DNA of 61,767 nucleotides, taken from NCBI RefSeq assembly GCF_003480315.1, contig NZ_QUIV01000017.1, positions 1 to 61,767 on the forward strand. The letters run 5' to 3'. A program made the translations under genes and the position numbers. Position 1 is the first letter of the stretch. Each line of letters opens with the position of its first letter. The stretch comes from Clostridium sp. AM33-3 (GTDB lineage Bacteria; Bacillota; Clostridia; Lachnospirales; Lachnospiraceae). The notes under the pieces were generated by a model. It was not told the origin of the DNA. It did no database searches and worked only from the letters and a program-made list of their open reading frames with translations. Shown one piece after another: positions 54,648-61,767 of the stretch.

Positions 54648-55952
54648 TTATACCGTTCCCAGCAGATAATTGATAAACTGCTGCGCGGTACGTCCGGAAA
54701 TTCCGCCATGGCTTAACTCCCATTTGTTGGCTTCCGCGCGGAGTTCGTCATCTGACATGGTAAGACCTGCCCTGTGTGCCAGCTCTACCACGATATTGAA
54801 GTACTCCTTCTGGGATGGCTTGGAGTAATTGATGGTCACGCCGAAACGGTTTACCAGGGACAGCTTCTCCTCCATGGTATCGGAACGGTGCATGCCGTTC
54901 TGGCTCTCCACATCGTCGCGGTCGCTCCAGTTTTCCTTAATAAGATGTCTGCGGTTGGAGGTTGCATAGATCAGGATGTTGTCCGGCTTGGTCTCCACGC
55001 CGCCCTCAATCACTGCCTTTAAGAACTTGTACTCGATTTCAAATTCCTCGAAGGACAGATCATCCATATAAATGATGAAACGGTAATTGCGGTTCTTGAT
55101 CTGGGCGATGACAGCAGAGAGATCCTTGAACTGGTGCTTGTAAATCTCGATCATGCGCAGTCCCTGATCGTAAAACTCATTGACAATTGCTTTGATACTG
55201 GTTGACTTGCCGGTACCGCTGTCACCGAACAGCAGCACGTTGTTTGCCTTTTTCCCCTCTACGAAGGCCAGGGTATTGTCAACCAGCTTTTTCTTCTGGA
55301 TCTCATAGCCGATCAGGTCATCCAGCATGACAGCATCCATATTGTTGATGGCACAGAAGTTCACGCCGCCATCCTCTCTGGACTGGATGCGGAATGCCTT
55401 GTTGAGGCCGAACATGCCGACGCCATACGCCTTGTAAAAACCAGTCACCGCATCAAAGAATTCATTCTCATCTGCTGCTGCCGCCAGCTTTTCGCTTAAC
55501 ATCCGTACCTTCTCGCTGACGTTCTTATTGTACATCAGTTCCTTCTTGCCAATGGCCTTATAGTTTGACAGGCGGGTAAAGCAGTCAATGCCCAGGTACT
55601 CCTCCAGCGCGCTGAAATCATAATGGAACAGCTCCATAAATGCCCTGAAGTCACTTTTGGCAAAGTAATTAACACTTCCCTCATTCGCGCCCACCTTCTC
55701 ACAGGTGATGCTGAAGGGATTTTCATTGGTAATCAGCAGAAAGGTCAGATAATTCTGCCACAGGTTTTTATCGAAAGCATAATCTGTCGCCACCTGAAGC
55801 AGGTGCTTGATCTGGGTAAAGGTTCTGGTAACCAGTTCCTCCTTGGTCTGGCTCTTGTCGTCTGTCTTCCGGATGATGTCGGCCAGTTCCATCAGAATGG
55901 TATCCTTCGGCATATCACCGTAAATGAGTAACCGCGAAACGATCTTGTACAT
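54648..55952 (-). CDS. DUF815 AAA+ ATPase
   Basis: A 434-residue ATPase with an N-terminal helical region of about 200 residues, Walker A GDSGTGKST (243-251), Walker B FIIYMDDLSFEE, and a C-terminal lid (SHGGISGRTAQQFINYL). It matches the DUF815 family of P-loop ATPases common in Firmicutes, whose role is not settled. Monocistronic; AAGGAG ribosome site. Confidence 0.88.
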   Translation of the reverse strand: MYKIVSRLLIYGDMPKDTILMELADIIRKTDDKSQTKEELVTRTFTQIKHLLQVATDYAFDKNLWQNYLTFLLITNENPFSITCEKVGANEGSVNYFAKSDFRAFMELFHYDFSALEEYLGIDCFTRLSNYKAIGKKELMYNKNVSEKVRMLSEKLAAAADENEFFDAVTGFYKAYGVGMFGLNKAFRIQSREDGGVNFCAINNMDAVMLDDLIGYEIQKKKLVDNTLAFVEGKKANNVLLFGDSGTGKSTSIKAIVNEFYDQGLRMIEIYKHQFKDLSAVIAQIKNRNYRFIIYMDDLSFEEFEIEYKFLKAVIEGGVETKPDNILIYATSNRRHLIKENWSDRDDVESQNGMHRSDTMEEKLSLVNRFGVTINYSKPSQKEYFNIVVELAHRAGLTMSDDELRAEANKWELSHGGISGRTAQQFINYLLGTV

Positions 55953-56088
55953 CTTTCTCTCCTTGTCTTTCTTCTTTATAAATAATAATTATATGGATTC
56001 TACCACAATTTTTTATAAAATGAAAGACAGAACAGCCGAAGCTATTCTGTCTGGTATGGGGGAACAAATAAATTGAAAATCTGCTGGG

Positions 56089-56319
56089 TTATGCTGCTTT
56101 GTACTTTTCGATGTTCTGGAAAAGCTCATTGCAGTCGTTGCTGTAGATTTTTAAGCTCACGATCTGGTTGAACCCCAGATTCATGATGCCAAGTAAGGAT
56201 TTCGCGTCAACGACAACACTGCCGCGGCAAAGATCCATGTCAAACGGATACTGCTCTACAGTCTTAACAAAATCAAGTACCTCATCCGGATTACGGAAAG
56301 TCAGATTCATCTCTCTCAT
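56089..56319 (-). CDS. HPr-like protein lacking the active-site histidine
   Basis: A 76-residue protein whose C-terminal half (GSVVVDAKSLLGIMNLGFNQ) is the HPr motif around regulatory Ser46. The N-terminal part, where HPr has GLHARPA with the phosphorylated His15, reads FRNPDEVLDFVKTVEQ with no His. It therefore cannot be a phosphotransfer carrier of the usual kind; a Crh-like or purely regulatory role is conceivable. ATG 56319 with GGAG is preferred over a GTG three codons earlier. Confidence 0.75.
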   Translation of the reverse strand: MREMNLTFRNPDEVLDFVKTVEQYPFDMDLCRGSVVVDAKSLLGIMNLGFNQIVSLKIYSNDCNELFQNIEKYKAA

Positions 56320-56472
56320 AATGGTCACTCCTTCTAAAATTGAATAAAATCAAATATAGTCAATGAATATAATGTCTTGTTTTTCATGTTGACATTATTC
56401 TACCATTTTCGTCAGAAATGCAAAGAGGAAATTTTTTAAAAAGGAGTAACTATTTAAGGTGTTATTCCTTTG

Positions 56473-58008
56473 TCAATGATTCTGTTTCCGAAACTGTGCC
56501 GGAAGCATGCCCACTTCTTCCTTAAATACCTTACTCATGTACTTTGGATCGGAATAGCCTACCATTTCCGCGATCTGGTTTAATTTCAGGCTGGAATGCA
56601 AAAGCAGCTCCTTGATGCGCTCGATGCGCATTTTCCGCACGGTCTCCGTAAAGGATATGCCGGTTTCTTTTTTGATCAGCGTGCTTAAATACTCATCGGT
56701 CACACACAGCCGCTCTGCCAGCTCCTCCAGCGTGATGCCCTGGCTGTAATAGGTCTCGATCATGGACAGGGCACGCTTTACCAGCAGGCTGACGCTCTCC
56801 GGCTGATCCTGTCCGCCGGTAATCGCATCATAAAAGTTTTGCATCAGCTCACGGATACGCTGCCAGGAAATTGCCTGAGATAGTTCCCCCACAATATGAC
56901 GCATGGAAATGTGATCTGTCACCCGGCCCATGGAATCCGCGACTGCGATCATAGCCACCACAAGCCTCGCCCAGGCTTCGCGGATCTCATCCGGGTGATG
57001 CGGTTCCTCTACACAGTATGCCATGATCTGCTCCAGTATGCGGTCATAGGCAGCCCGGTCCCGCTTCACCACCGCCTGCTTTAACTGAGACTCCAGATCC
57101 AGGGAATATTTGAGCGGCACTGTCTGGACGGCACTGATCTGTTTTTCCGTCATCAGCTTTCCTTCCGGAAAGCAAAGCTTCCACATACGGACCTGCTCCA
57201 TCCTCTCAAGAGCAGAGGCAAACTCCGTCAGGCCCTGGCAGACTGTCCAGCCAAAGATCGGCGGGTGCTTCAGATTGCTGTAGGCCGATGGGATCACCAG
57301 CTTTTCGCACCAGCTGCGGATTTTTTCCGGATCCTTCATATTATAAAAGACTATCACGATGGATCTGTGGTGTACTGTAGTCAGCATACAGACGGAATAC
57401 TCGCTTCCTGCTGTCAGATACGGCTCCAGAAACCGCTCTGCAGGCTCATAATAGTCATCATAGTAGTCACTTAAATATGCCGTCAGAATGGCAAAGGTAC
57501 CGTGGCTGTCAATGCCGTAGGTAGTTTCTGCATAGACCTCCAGTTCCTCATCCACGGTAAGCTCCGCCAGAAGTGCTGAACGAAAGATCTGTTCCAGTGA
57601 CAACAGCTTTTCCTGAATCTTGCGTGTATCTGCTTCCTGCCTTAAGGAGGTACTGGCAGTCTCCAGCGTTTTTTTCAGTTCCTCAAGCTTGATCGGCTTT
57701 AACAGGTAGTTTTCAATGCCTAGCTCAATGGCCCGCTTCGCATAGGAAAAATCGGAATAAGCCGTCAGTACCACAGCTTTCCCTGTAAACCCTTCTTTTC
57801 TCAGCTTTTCCAGCATAGTCAGGCCGTCCATCTCCGGCATTTCAATATCCATGATCACAAGATCCGGCTGTTCAGCCAGGATGCGCTGGTATCCTTCCGA
57901 TCCATCCTTGGCTGAACCAATGACCTCATATTCCGGATCCAATTTCGGCAGCATTTTTACCAGACCATTCCGGATCGATTTTTCATCCTCCACTATGATA
58001 ATCTTCAT
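56473..58008 (-). CDS. YesN-type response regulator with AraC DNA-binding domain
   Basis: A 511-residue regulator: receiver domain (about 1-120) with phospho-acceptor Asp54 in VIMDIEMPEMDG, a long middle region, and a C-terminal AraC-type double helix-turn-helix (about 408-508, CVTDEYLSTLIKKETG, IAEMVGYSDPKYMSKVFKEEVG). It overlaps the sensor kinase gene by 4 bp. Members usually control sugar uptake or hydrolase genes. Confidence 0.92.
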   Translation of the reverse strand: MKIIIVEDEKSIRNGLVKMLPKLDPEYEVIGSAKDGSEGYQRILAEQPDLVIMDIEMPEMDGLTMLEKLRKEGFTGKAVVLTAYSDFSYAKRAIELGIENYLLKPIKLEELKKTLETASTSLRQEADTRKIQEKLLSLEQIFRSALLAELTVDEELEVYAETTYGIDSHGTFAILTAYLSDYYDDYYEPAERFLEPYLTAGSEYSVCMLTTVHHRSIVIVFYNMKDPEKIRSWCEKLVIPSAYSNLKHPPIFGWTVCQGLTEFASALERMEQVRMWKLCFPEGKLMTEKQISAVQTVPLKYSLDLESQLKQAVVKRDRAAYDRILEQIMAYCVEEPHHPDEIREAWARLVVAMIAVADSMGRVTDHISMRHIVGELSQAISWQRIRELMQNFYDAITGGQDQPESVSLLVKRALSMIETYYSQGITLEELAERLCVTDEYLSTLIKKETGISFTETVRKMRIERIKELLLHSSLKLNQIAEMVGYSDPKYMSKVFKEEVGMLPAQFRKQNH

Positions 58009-59702
58009 TCTGCTCGTCTCCCCCCTTCTGCGCAGATAAACAGATGCACACTGGTTCCTTCTCCTTCCCGGCTCTCAAAATACATCTCATGCTCTTCCCC
58101 ATAATAGAGCTCCAGCCGCTTTCTTACATTCGCCACACCTACATGATTTCCATCACTGCTGTTTTTATTATTCAGCTCATTTACAAGCTCTTGCGGCAGG
58201 CCGCAGCCGTTATCACGGATCCGGATATAAAGCTGCGCACCGAAAAGCTTCATGGTTATCTCAATGCAGCATGGCTTTGTCATCCGCCGAAATCCATGAT
58301 TGATGGCATTCTCAACAAAAGGCTGCAAAAGCAGCTTGTGGATCCGGTACCCCATCAGTTTCTCCGGCACTTCTGTTTTTATCATGAGCGGCTGGTCCAG
58401 CTTTTCCTTCTGCAGCATCGTGTAACGTTCCAGCCAGGAAAGCTCCTGCCCGATGCTCACCATATCCCCCGGATTGCGGATGGAATAGCGCAGGATATCC
58501 GCCAGCGCCCCCACCATATTGCTGACCTCAAAATCATCGTGCTCCAGCGCCTTCCAGTTGATGGTATCCAGTGTATTATACAGAAAATGCGGATCAATCT
58601 GGGCCTCCATAGCCTGAAGCTCTGCGTTTTTCTGATCCACTGTAGACTGCTTTACCTTCTCGACCAGCTGCTTTAACTGACCGGACATCTCATTAAAACC
58701 GGCCACAATACGTTCCACTTCGTTGGTCGGATGCTCTACACTGGGTATCTGAACATCAAAATTACCGTTTTCAATTTCCGACATGGCATACACCAGCTGT
58801 CCCACCAGATCCAGCACCGGCCTCATCATAAATGTAAGCAGCACCGTTGACAACAGCATCAGAGCCACCATCGATCCCAGACCTATGCAGATATTAGCCT
58901 TGATCTGCTGGTCATACTGTACCTTAGAATAAAAATGGTATACATTCCAGCCTGTTTTATCATTCTTTGTCTTCAGCACACGATAACCGCGCTGCGACTT
59001 TACAGCAATACTTTTTCCGATCTGGTCAGGGTCCGCCGCCGCGATAATCTGGTCTGATTCACAGATATAAACTGTAGATTTGTCACTGACCTGGATATCA
59101 TCCCACAGCACAGATTGATTTACACTGAGAACCACTATACCGATCTGACGGTTGATGTTTCTGTAATCTGCCAGACGCCTGGTCAGCTGAAGCATATGAA
59201 CCGGCTGGTTTTCTGTTCCAAGCACATAAGAGCTTCCCTGATACACAGCCATCTGATCCTGCATATCAACCTTCGGAATCTTGTTTGCCCATTTTGTGGA
59301 GACAAAGGAGGATGCTTCCTTATCATAAAAACAGACCGTACCGGATTCCGTGATCAGGGTAATCCCCTCCACTCCGACATTCCGGTTGCAGATATGGACC
59401 AGGTTGCGGCGGATCTGATATTTTACCGCATCCGAAGGCTTTTCTGACTCATTGATCTGCTCCACCAGCTTTATGATCTCATCATCCGTACAGAAATCGT
59501 AAAGCACCATATCATACTTATCTATGACCATCTCCAGCGTGTGATTGGCAGTATTCAGTTCTCCTTCCAGCTCCCTCTGCAGATTATGCTTCATCGTCAT
59601 CCAGGTCTGAACCTGTAGATAAAGCGTAAAGCACAGAATTGGAATAATCAACACTACAGCCAGGAAAAAAATCATAGACCGGAGGCTTCTATTCTTTTTC
59701 AT
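58005..59702 (-). CDS. YesM-type sensor histidine kinase
   Basis: A 565-residue membrane kinase: TM1 (about 10-30), an extracytoplasmic sensor domain (about 31-268, Cache-like), TM2 (270-292), HAMP (about 293-346), His_kinase domain with phospho-acceptor His372 in QIDPHFLYNTLDTINW, and an HATPase domain with VENAINHGF and DNGCGLP. It overlaps the upstream solute-binding protein gene by 14 bp, implying that the two are made together. Confidence 0.93.
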   Translation of the reverse strand: MKKNRSLRSMIFFLAVVLIIPILCFTLYLQVQTWMTMKHNLQRELEGELNTANHTLEMVIDKYDMVLYDFCTDDEIIKLVEQINESEKPSDAVKYQIRRNLVHICNRNVGVEGITLITESGTVCFYDKEASSFVSTKWANKIPKVDMQDQMAVYQGSSYVLGTENQPVHMLQLTRRLADYRNINRQIGIVVLSVNQSVLWDDIQVSDKSTVYICESDQIIAAADPDQIGKSIAVKSQRGYRVLKTKNDKTGWNVYHFYSKVQYDQQIKANICIGLGSMVALMLLSTVLLTFMMRPVLDLVGQLVYAMSEIENGNFDVQIPSVEHPTNEVERIVAGFNEMSGQLKQLVEKVKQSTVDQKNAELQAMEAQIDPHFLYNTLDTINWKALEHDDFEVSNMVGALADILRYSIRNPGDMVSIGQELSWLERYTMLQKEKLDQPLMIKTEVPEKLMGYRIHKLLLQPFVENAINHGFRRMTKPCCIEITMKLFGAQLYIRIRDNGCGLPQELVNELNNKNSSDGNHVGVANVRKRLELYYGEEHEMYFESREGEGTSVHLFICAEGGRRAE

Positions 59703-61008
59703 ATTTCGCCCTCCTGATGCGGCTGATACGCTCTGAAAGCTGCTCTAACTCATCCTGGGTATCTTCGCCCAAAATGACCCGGTTAATGCTCTCCGCGACT
59801 TCCATGGACAGGGAAGGCCAGTAGGGCTCTATTTCCCTAAGCTTCGCCTGCTTCAGATAACTCCAGTAAGCCTTCTTTGCCGGATCGGTCTGGACCTGCT
59901 TTTTTAAAAGATCCCTGCGGGCTGCCAGATATCCCGCACTGTCCAGATATAGCTCTGTCTGCTCTGGCTGTTCCATAAACCTTACAAACTCTCTTGCTGC
60001 TTTTTCGTGCTCCGCACAGGTCACTGTGAGTACTTCGCCTCCGCTGATCGTAACGGAATTTTCTCCACACGGCAGCTTTGTCGTGGCAAAATGCAAATCC
60101 GGATTTTCTTTCCGGATCTCATTCTCGTAACCGGATGTCATAAATGCCATGGCAATATTTCCGTTTGCAAACTCCCACGCAATATCCGAAATTGTCATAT
60201 TCACATTATCCTCACTGAGGGCCCTGTTCTCCGCCAGCTGCTTTAAAAATCCAAAGGCCTGTCTGCCTGCCGGAGAATCGATCTGTGCCAGGCTTCCGCC
60301 ATAATTCCAGAGAATAGGCAAAAAACAGAAACTGCTCTCCTCACTCTGCAATGCCGGAAATGCGCAGCCGGACACCTGGTCTGAGGTAACCGCTTCCGCA
60401 GCTGTCACAAACTCCTCCAGAGTTGTGGGCACTCCGACTCCAGCCTGCTTCAAAATATCTTTATTGTAATAAAATATCAGGCAGTTGAGACCCAATGGCA
60501 GCCCAACCAGACGGCCATCCTTCGTGCGGCAGCTGATAAGCGCCCTGGAAAGATAGTTCTCTGCTTTCATTTCTGATGACAGATCCTTAAGGATTCCAGC
60601 TTTATCATAGTACTGGATATCGGAAGAATCTACAATGGCCAGATCCGGCTGTTCCCCATCGGCAGCTGCCAGAACCAGACGTTTCTTAAAATCCTCATCT
60701 GCAATATAGTTAATCTGAATTTCAACGTCCTGATGCGTGTCATTAAATTTCTGAACCAGTTTTGCCAGACACTGCCTGGATTCTTCCCGGTCCCAATAAT
60801 GCCAGAGCTGCAGAACTGTCTTTTCCTTCCGTTCGGGTTCTTTAACAGGCGCACAGGCCACCAGAGCTGCCACACCGCATAGAAGAAGAGCCAGCACAGC
60901 CTGTCTTATAATGCTCCTTCCATCTTTCTGTCTCACATTTTCCGGGTCTTCTGCTCTGTTTCCTTCCGTCATGTTCTGCTTATGTCCTTCCCAGCCACAC
61001 TTTCCCAT
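59689..61008 (-). CDS. Extracellular solute-binding lipoprotein (SBP family 1) coupled to YesM/YesN
   Basis: A 439-residue (or shorter) family-1 binding protein: an unusually long hydrophilic N-terminus (about 35 residues), a hydrophobic segment with lipobox VAC, then LQLWHYWDREESRQ and the typical sugar-binding fold (LGLNCLIFYYNKDILKQAG). No permease or ATPase genes accompany it; it is cotranscribed with the sensor kinase, so it may present a ligand to YesM rather than to a transporter. Start 61008 has GGGAAAGG; a later Met at 60972 is possible. Confidence 0.82.
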   Translation of the reverse strand: MGKCGWEGHKQNMTEGNRAEDPENVRQKDGRSIIRQAVLALLLCGVAALVACAPVKEPERKEKTVLQLWHYWDREESRQCLAKLVQKFNDTHQDVEIQINYIADEDFKKRLVLAAADGEQPDLAIVDSSDIQYYDKAGILKDLSSEMKAENYLSRALISCRTKDGRLVGLPLGLNCLIFYYNKDILKQAGVGVPTTLEEFVTAAEAVTSDQVSGCAFPALQSEESSFCFLPILWNYGGSLAQIDSPAGRQAFGFLKQLAENRALSEDNVNMTISDIAWEFANGNIAMAFMTSGYENEIRKENPDLHFATTKLPCGENSVTISGGEVLTVTCAEHEKAAREFVRFMEQPEQTELYLDSAGYLAARRDLLKKQVQTDPAKKAYWSYLKQAKLREIEPYWPSLSMEVAESINRVILGEDTQDELEQLSERISRIRRAKYEKE

Positions 61009-61009
61009 G

Positions 61010-61435
61010 TTATGCCTTTCCCTGTTCATCTTCTCTCTGCTTCATACGCTCATGCTCTTCTTTGATTTCTTCATACAGATGATAAAAAGTCCAGCCGGCA
61101 TTACTTTCTGTCACAACAGCCTTCAGTTCCACCTTCGGCACTCCCGCTTTTCGCAGCCCAAGTAAAAGCTCATCGATCCTGCGGCCGGTAAAGCCATGCA
61201 TCACCAGCATCTCATCCGGAATAGCCGGAAGCTCTGTTTCCTGCACAGCCCCATTCTCTGGACGCTCATAACCGGAAATCCCGGCAAGCGTTCCCACCGG
61301 CTGAAGCACCTGCTCCGGTGCCACATTACGGATACGCACTCCCATGCGTACCAGAACTCCTTTTAATTTCATCACCTTGGATGAGACTTCCGGATTATAA
61401 TAAAGGACCAATTCATGTCCTGCTTTTCTGATCAT
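61010..61435 (-). CDS. DUF3783-domain protein
   Basis: A 141-residue cytoplasmic protein whose C-terminal half (MLVMHGFTGRRIDELLLGLR...VELKAVVTESNAGWTFYHLYEEI) matches DUF3783, a small domain of Clostridia without known function. It is first in the run with the binding protein and sensor-regulator genes, 1 bp apart from the next gene. Confidence 0.8.
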   Translation of the reverse strand: MIRKAGHELVLYYNPEVSSKVMKLKGVLVRMGVRIRNVAPEQVLQPVGTLAGISGYERPENGAVQETELPAIPDEMLVMHGFTGRRIDELLLGLRKAGVPKVELKAVVTESNAGWTFYHLYEEIKEEHERMKQREDEQGKA

Positions 61436-61496
61436 GTTTTCTTCATCTCCTATTTATTATTCTGTTTTCATTTCTTATCTTATGTATACAGCGTAA

Positions 61497-61535
61497 CAAA
61501 AAAAGGTATCTCTGTAAATACAGAAATACCTTTTT
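61497..61535 (-). terminator. Terminator of the tRNA-Val/tRNA-Leu transcript
   Basis: AAAGGTAT(T)TCTGTA and TACAGAGATACCTTT form a stem followed on the minus strand by TTTTTTT, 9 bp after tRNA-Leu. Confidence 0.85.
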
Positions 61536-61543
61536 CACGTAAA

Positions 61544-61629
61544 TGCCGCAGGCCGGAATCGAACCGGCACGGGAGATTAGTCCCGCAGGATTTTAAGTCC
61601 TGTGCGTCTGCCAGTTCCGCCACTGCGGC
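61544..61629 (-). tRNA. tRNA-Leu (anticodon TAA)
   Basis: An 86-nt cloverleaf with acceptor GCCGCAG/CTGCGGC, anticodon stem CAGGA/TCCTG around CTTAAAA (anticodon TAA), a long variable arm and T loop TTCGATT. Confidence 0.95.
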
Positions 61630-61650
61630 ATCTATGGCTGACTCGCCAAA

Positions 61651-61723
61651 TGGGGCCTATAGGGCTCGAACCTATGACCCTCTGCTTGTAAGGCAGATGC
61701 TCTCCCAGCTGAGCTAAGACCCC
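61651..61723 (-). tRNA. tRNA-Val (anticodon TAC)
   Basis: A 73-nt cloverleaf with acceptor GGGGTCT/AGGCCCC, anticodon stem CTGCC/AGCAG region around CTTACAA (anticodon TAC) and T loop TTCGAGC. It lies 21 bp upstream of tRNA-Leu, probably in one transcript. Confidence 0.95.
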
Positions 61724-61767
61724 TTTTACAATATAAAATTGTAATGATCTGAATACAGATCAGCGAC

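Overview
The window looks like a chromosomal segment of a strictly anaerobic, spore-former-related Firmicute, most likely a gut Lachnospiraceae (Clostridium cluster XIVa). The reasons are the gene families present: class III fructose-bisphosphatase, a SpoVB/MurJ-like flippase, YesM/YesN sensor-regulators, DUF1576, DUF815 and DUF3783 proteins, meso-diaminopimelate dehydrogenase, and above all an oxygen-sensitive 2-hydroxyacyl-CoA dehydratase with Etf-linked acyl-CoA dehydrogenases. Nearly all genes are on the minus strand. The species call is inference from gene content, not from a database search.

Layout. 1-0.8 kb: the end of an Rpn-family nuclease gene and a first copy (A) of a structured repeat. 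0.8-8.5 kb: a peptide-uptake operon (substrate-binding protein, OppBCDF-like transporter, M42 aminopeptidase) ending in ddh. 8.5-12.8 kb: tRNA-Ser, then a nifS-nifU-mnmA-amidase operon with a clear promoter. 13-16.6 kb: plus-strand fbp and a flippase. 16.6-24 kb: housekeeping genes (RelA/SpoT-domain protein, maf, metA, ligA, pseudouridine synthase, queA, an anchored extracytoplasmic protein). 24.1-25.4 kb: tRNA-Arg followed by a decayed prophage lysis region (holin, M15 endolysin pseudogene) that holds an apparently intact Fst/par-like type I toxin-antitoxin locus. It consists of a 29-residue membrane peptide and a convergent ~70-nt RNA sharing a bidirectional terminator, with direct repeats that make the two RNAs complementary. 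25.5-34.8 kb: an acetyltransferase, repeat copy B, DUF1576, uppP, ung, hisF, hisH, a Sir2-like protein, an ABC-F protein and an MBL-fold hydrolase.

34.9-54.1 kb is the metabolic core: two paralogous gene sets with the same internal order, CoA ligase, acyl-CoA dehydrogenase, EtfB, EtfA, each with its own FCD-type GntR regulator. Set 1 also encodes a HadA/FldA-like CoA transferase, HadI/HadB/HadC-like activator and dehydratase, and a YkvI-type transporter. It reads as a reductive (Stickland-type) route in which a 2-hydroxy acid is activated to its CoA thioester, dehydrated to the enoyl-CoA and reduced by acyl-CoA dehydrogenase/Etf, possibly with electron bifurcation. Set 2 has an enoyl-CoA hydratase instead of the dehydratase. 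Palindromes ACTTGTATACAAGT and ACTTGTCGACAAGT stand in front of the two ligase genes, and a variant stands in front of the activator gene; they are candidate operators of the two GntR paralogues. A third copy (C) of the structured repeat lies between the two sets.

54.1-61.8 kb: a deletion scar joining the tails of a membrane transporter gene and a Fis-type (sigma-54 activator-like) regulator gene, tRNA-Arg, a DUF815 ATPase, an HPr-like protein without the active histidine, a DUF3783 - solute-binding protein - YesM - YesN operon, and tRNA-Leu and tRNA-Val.
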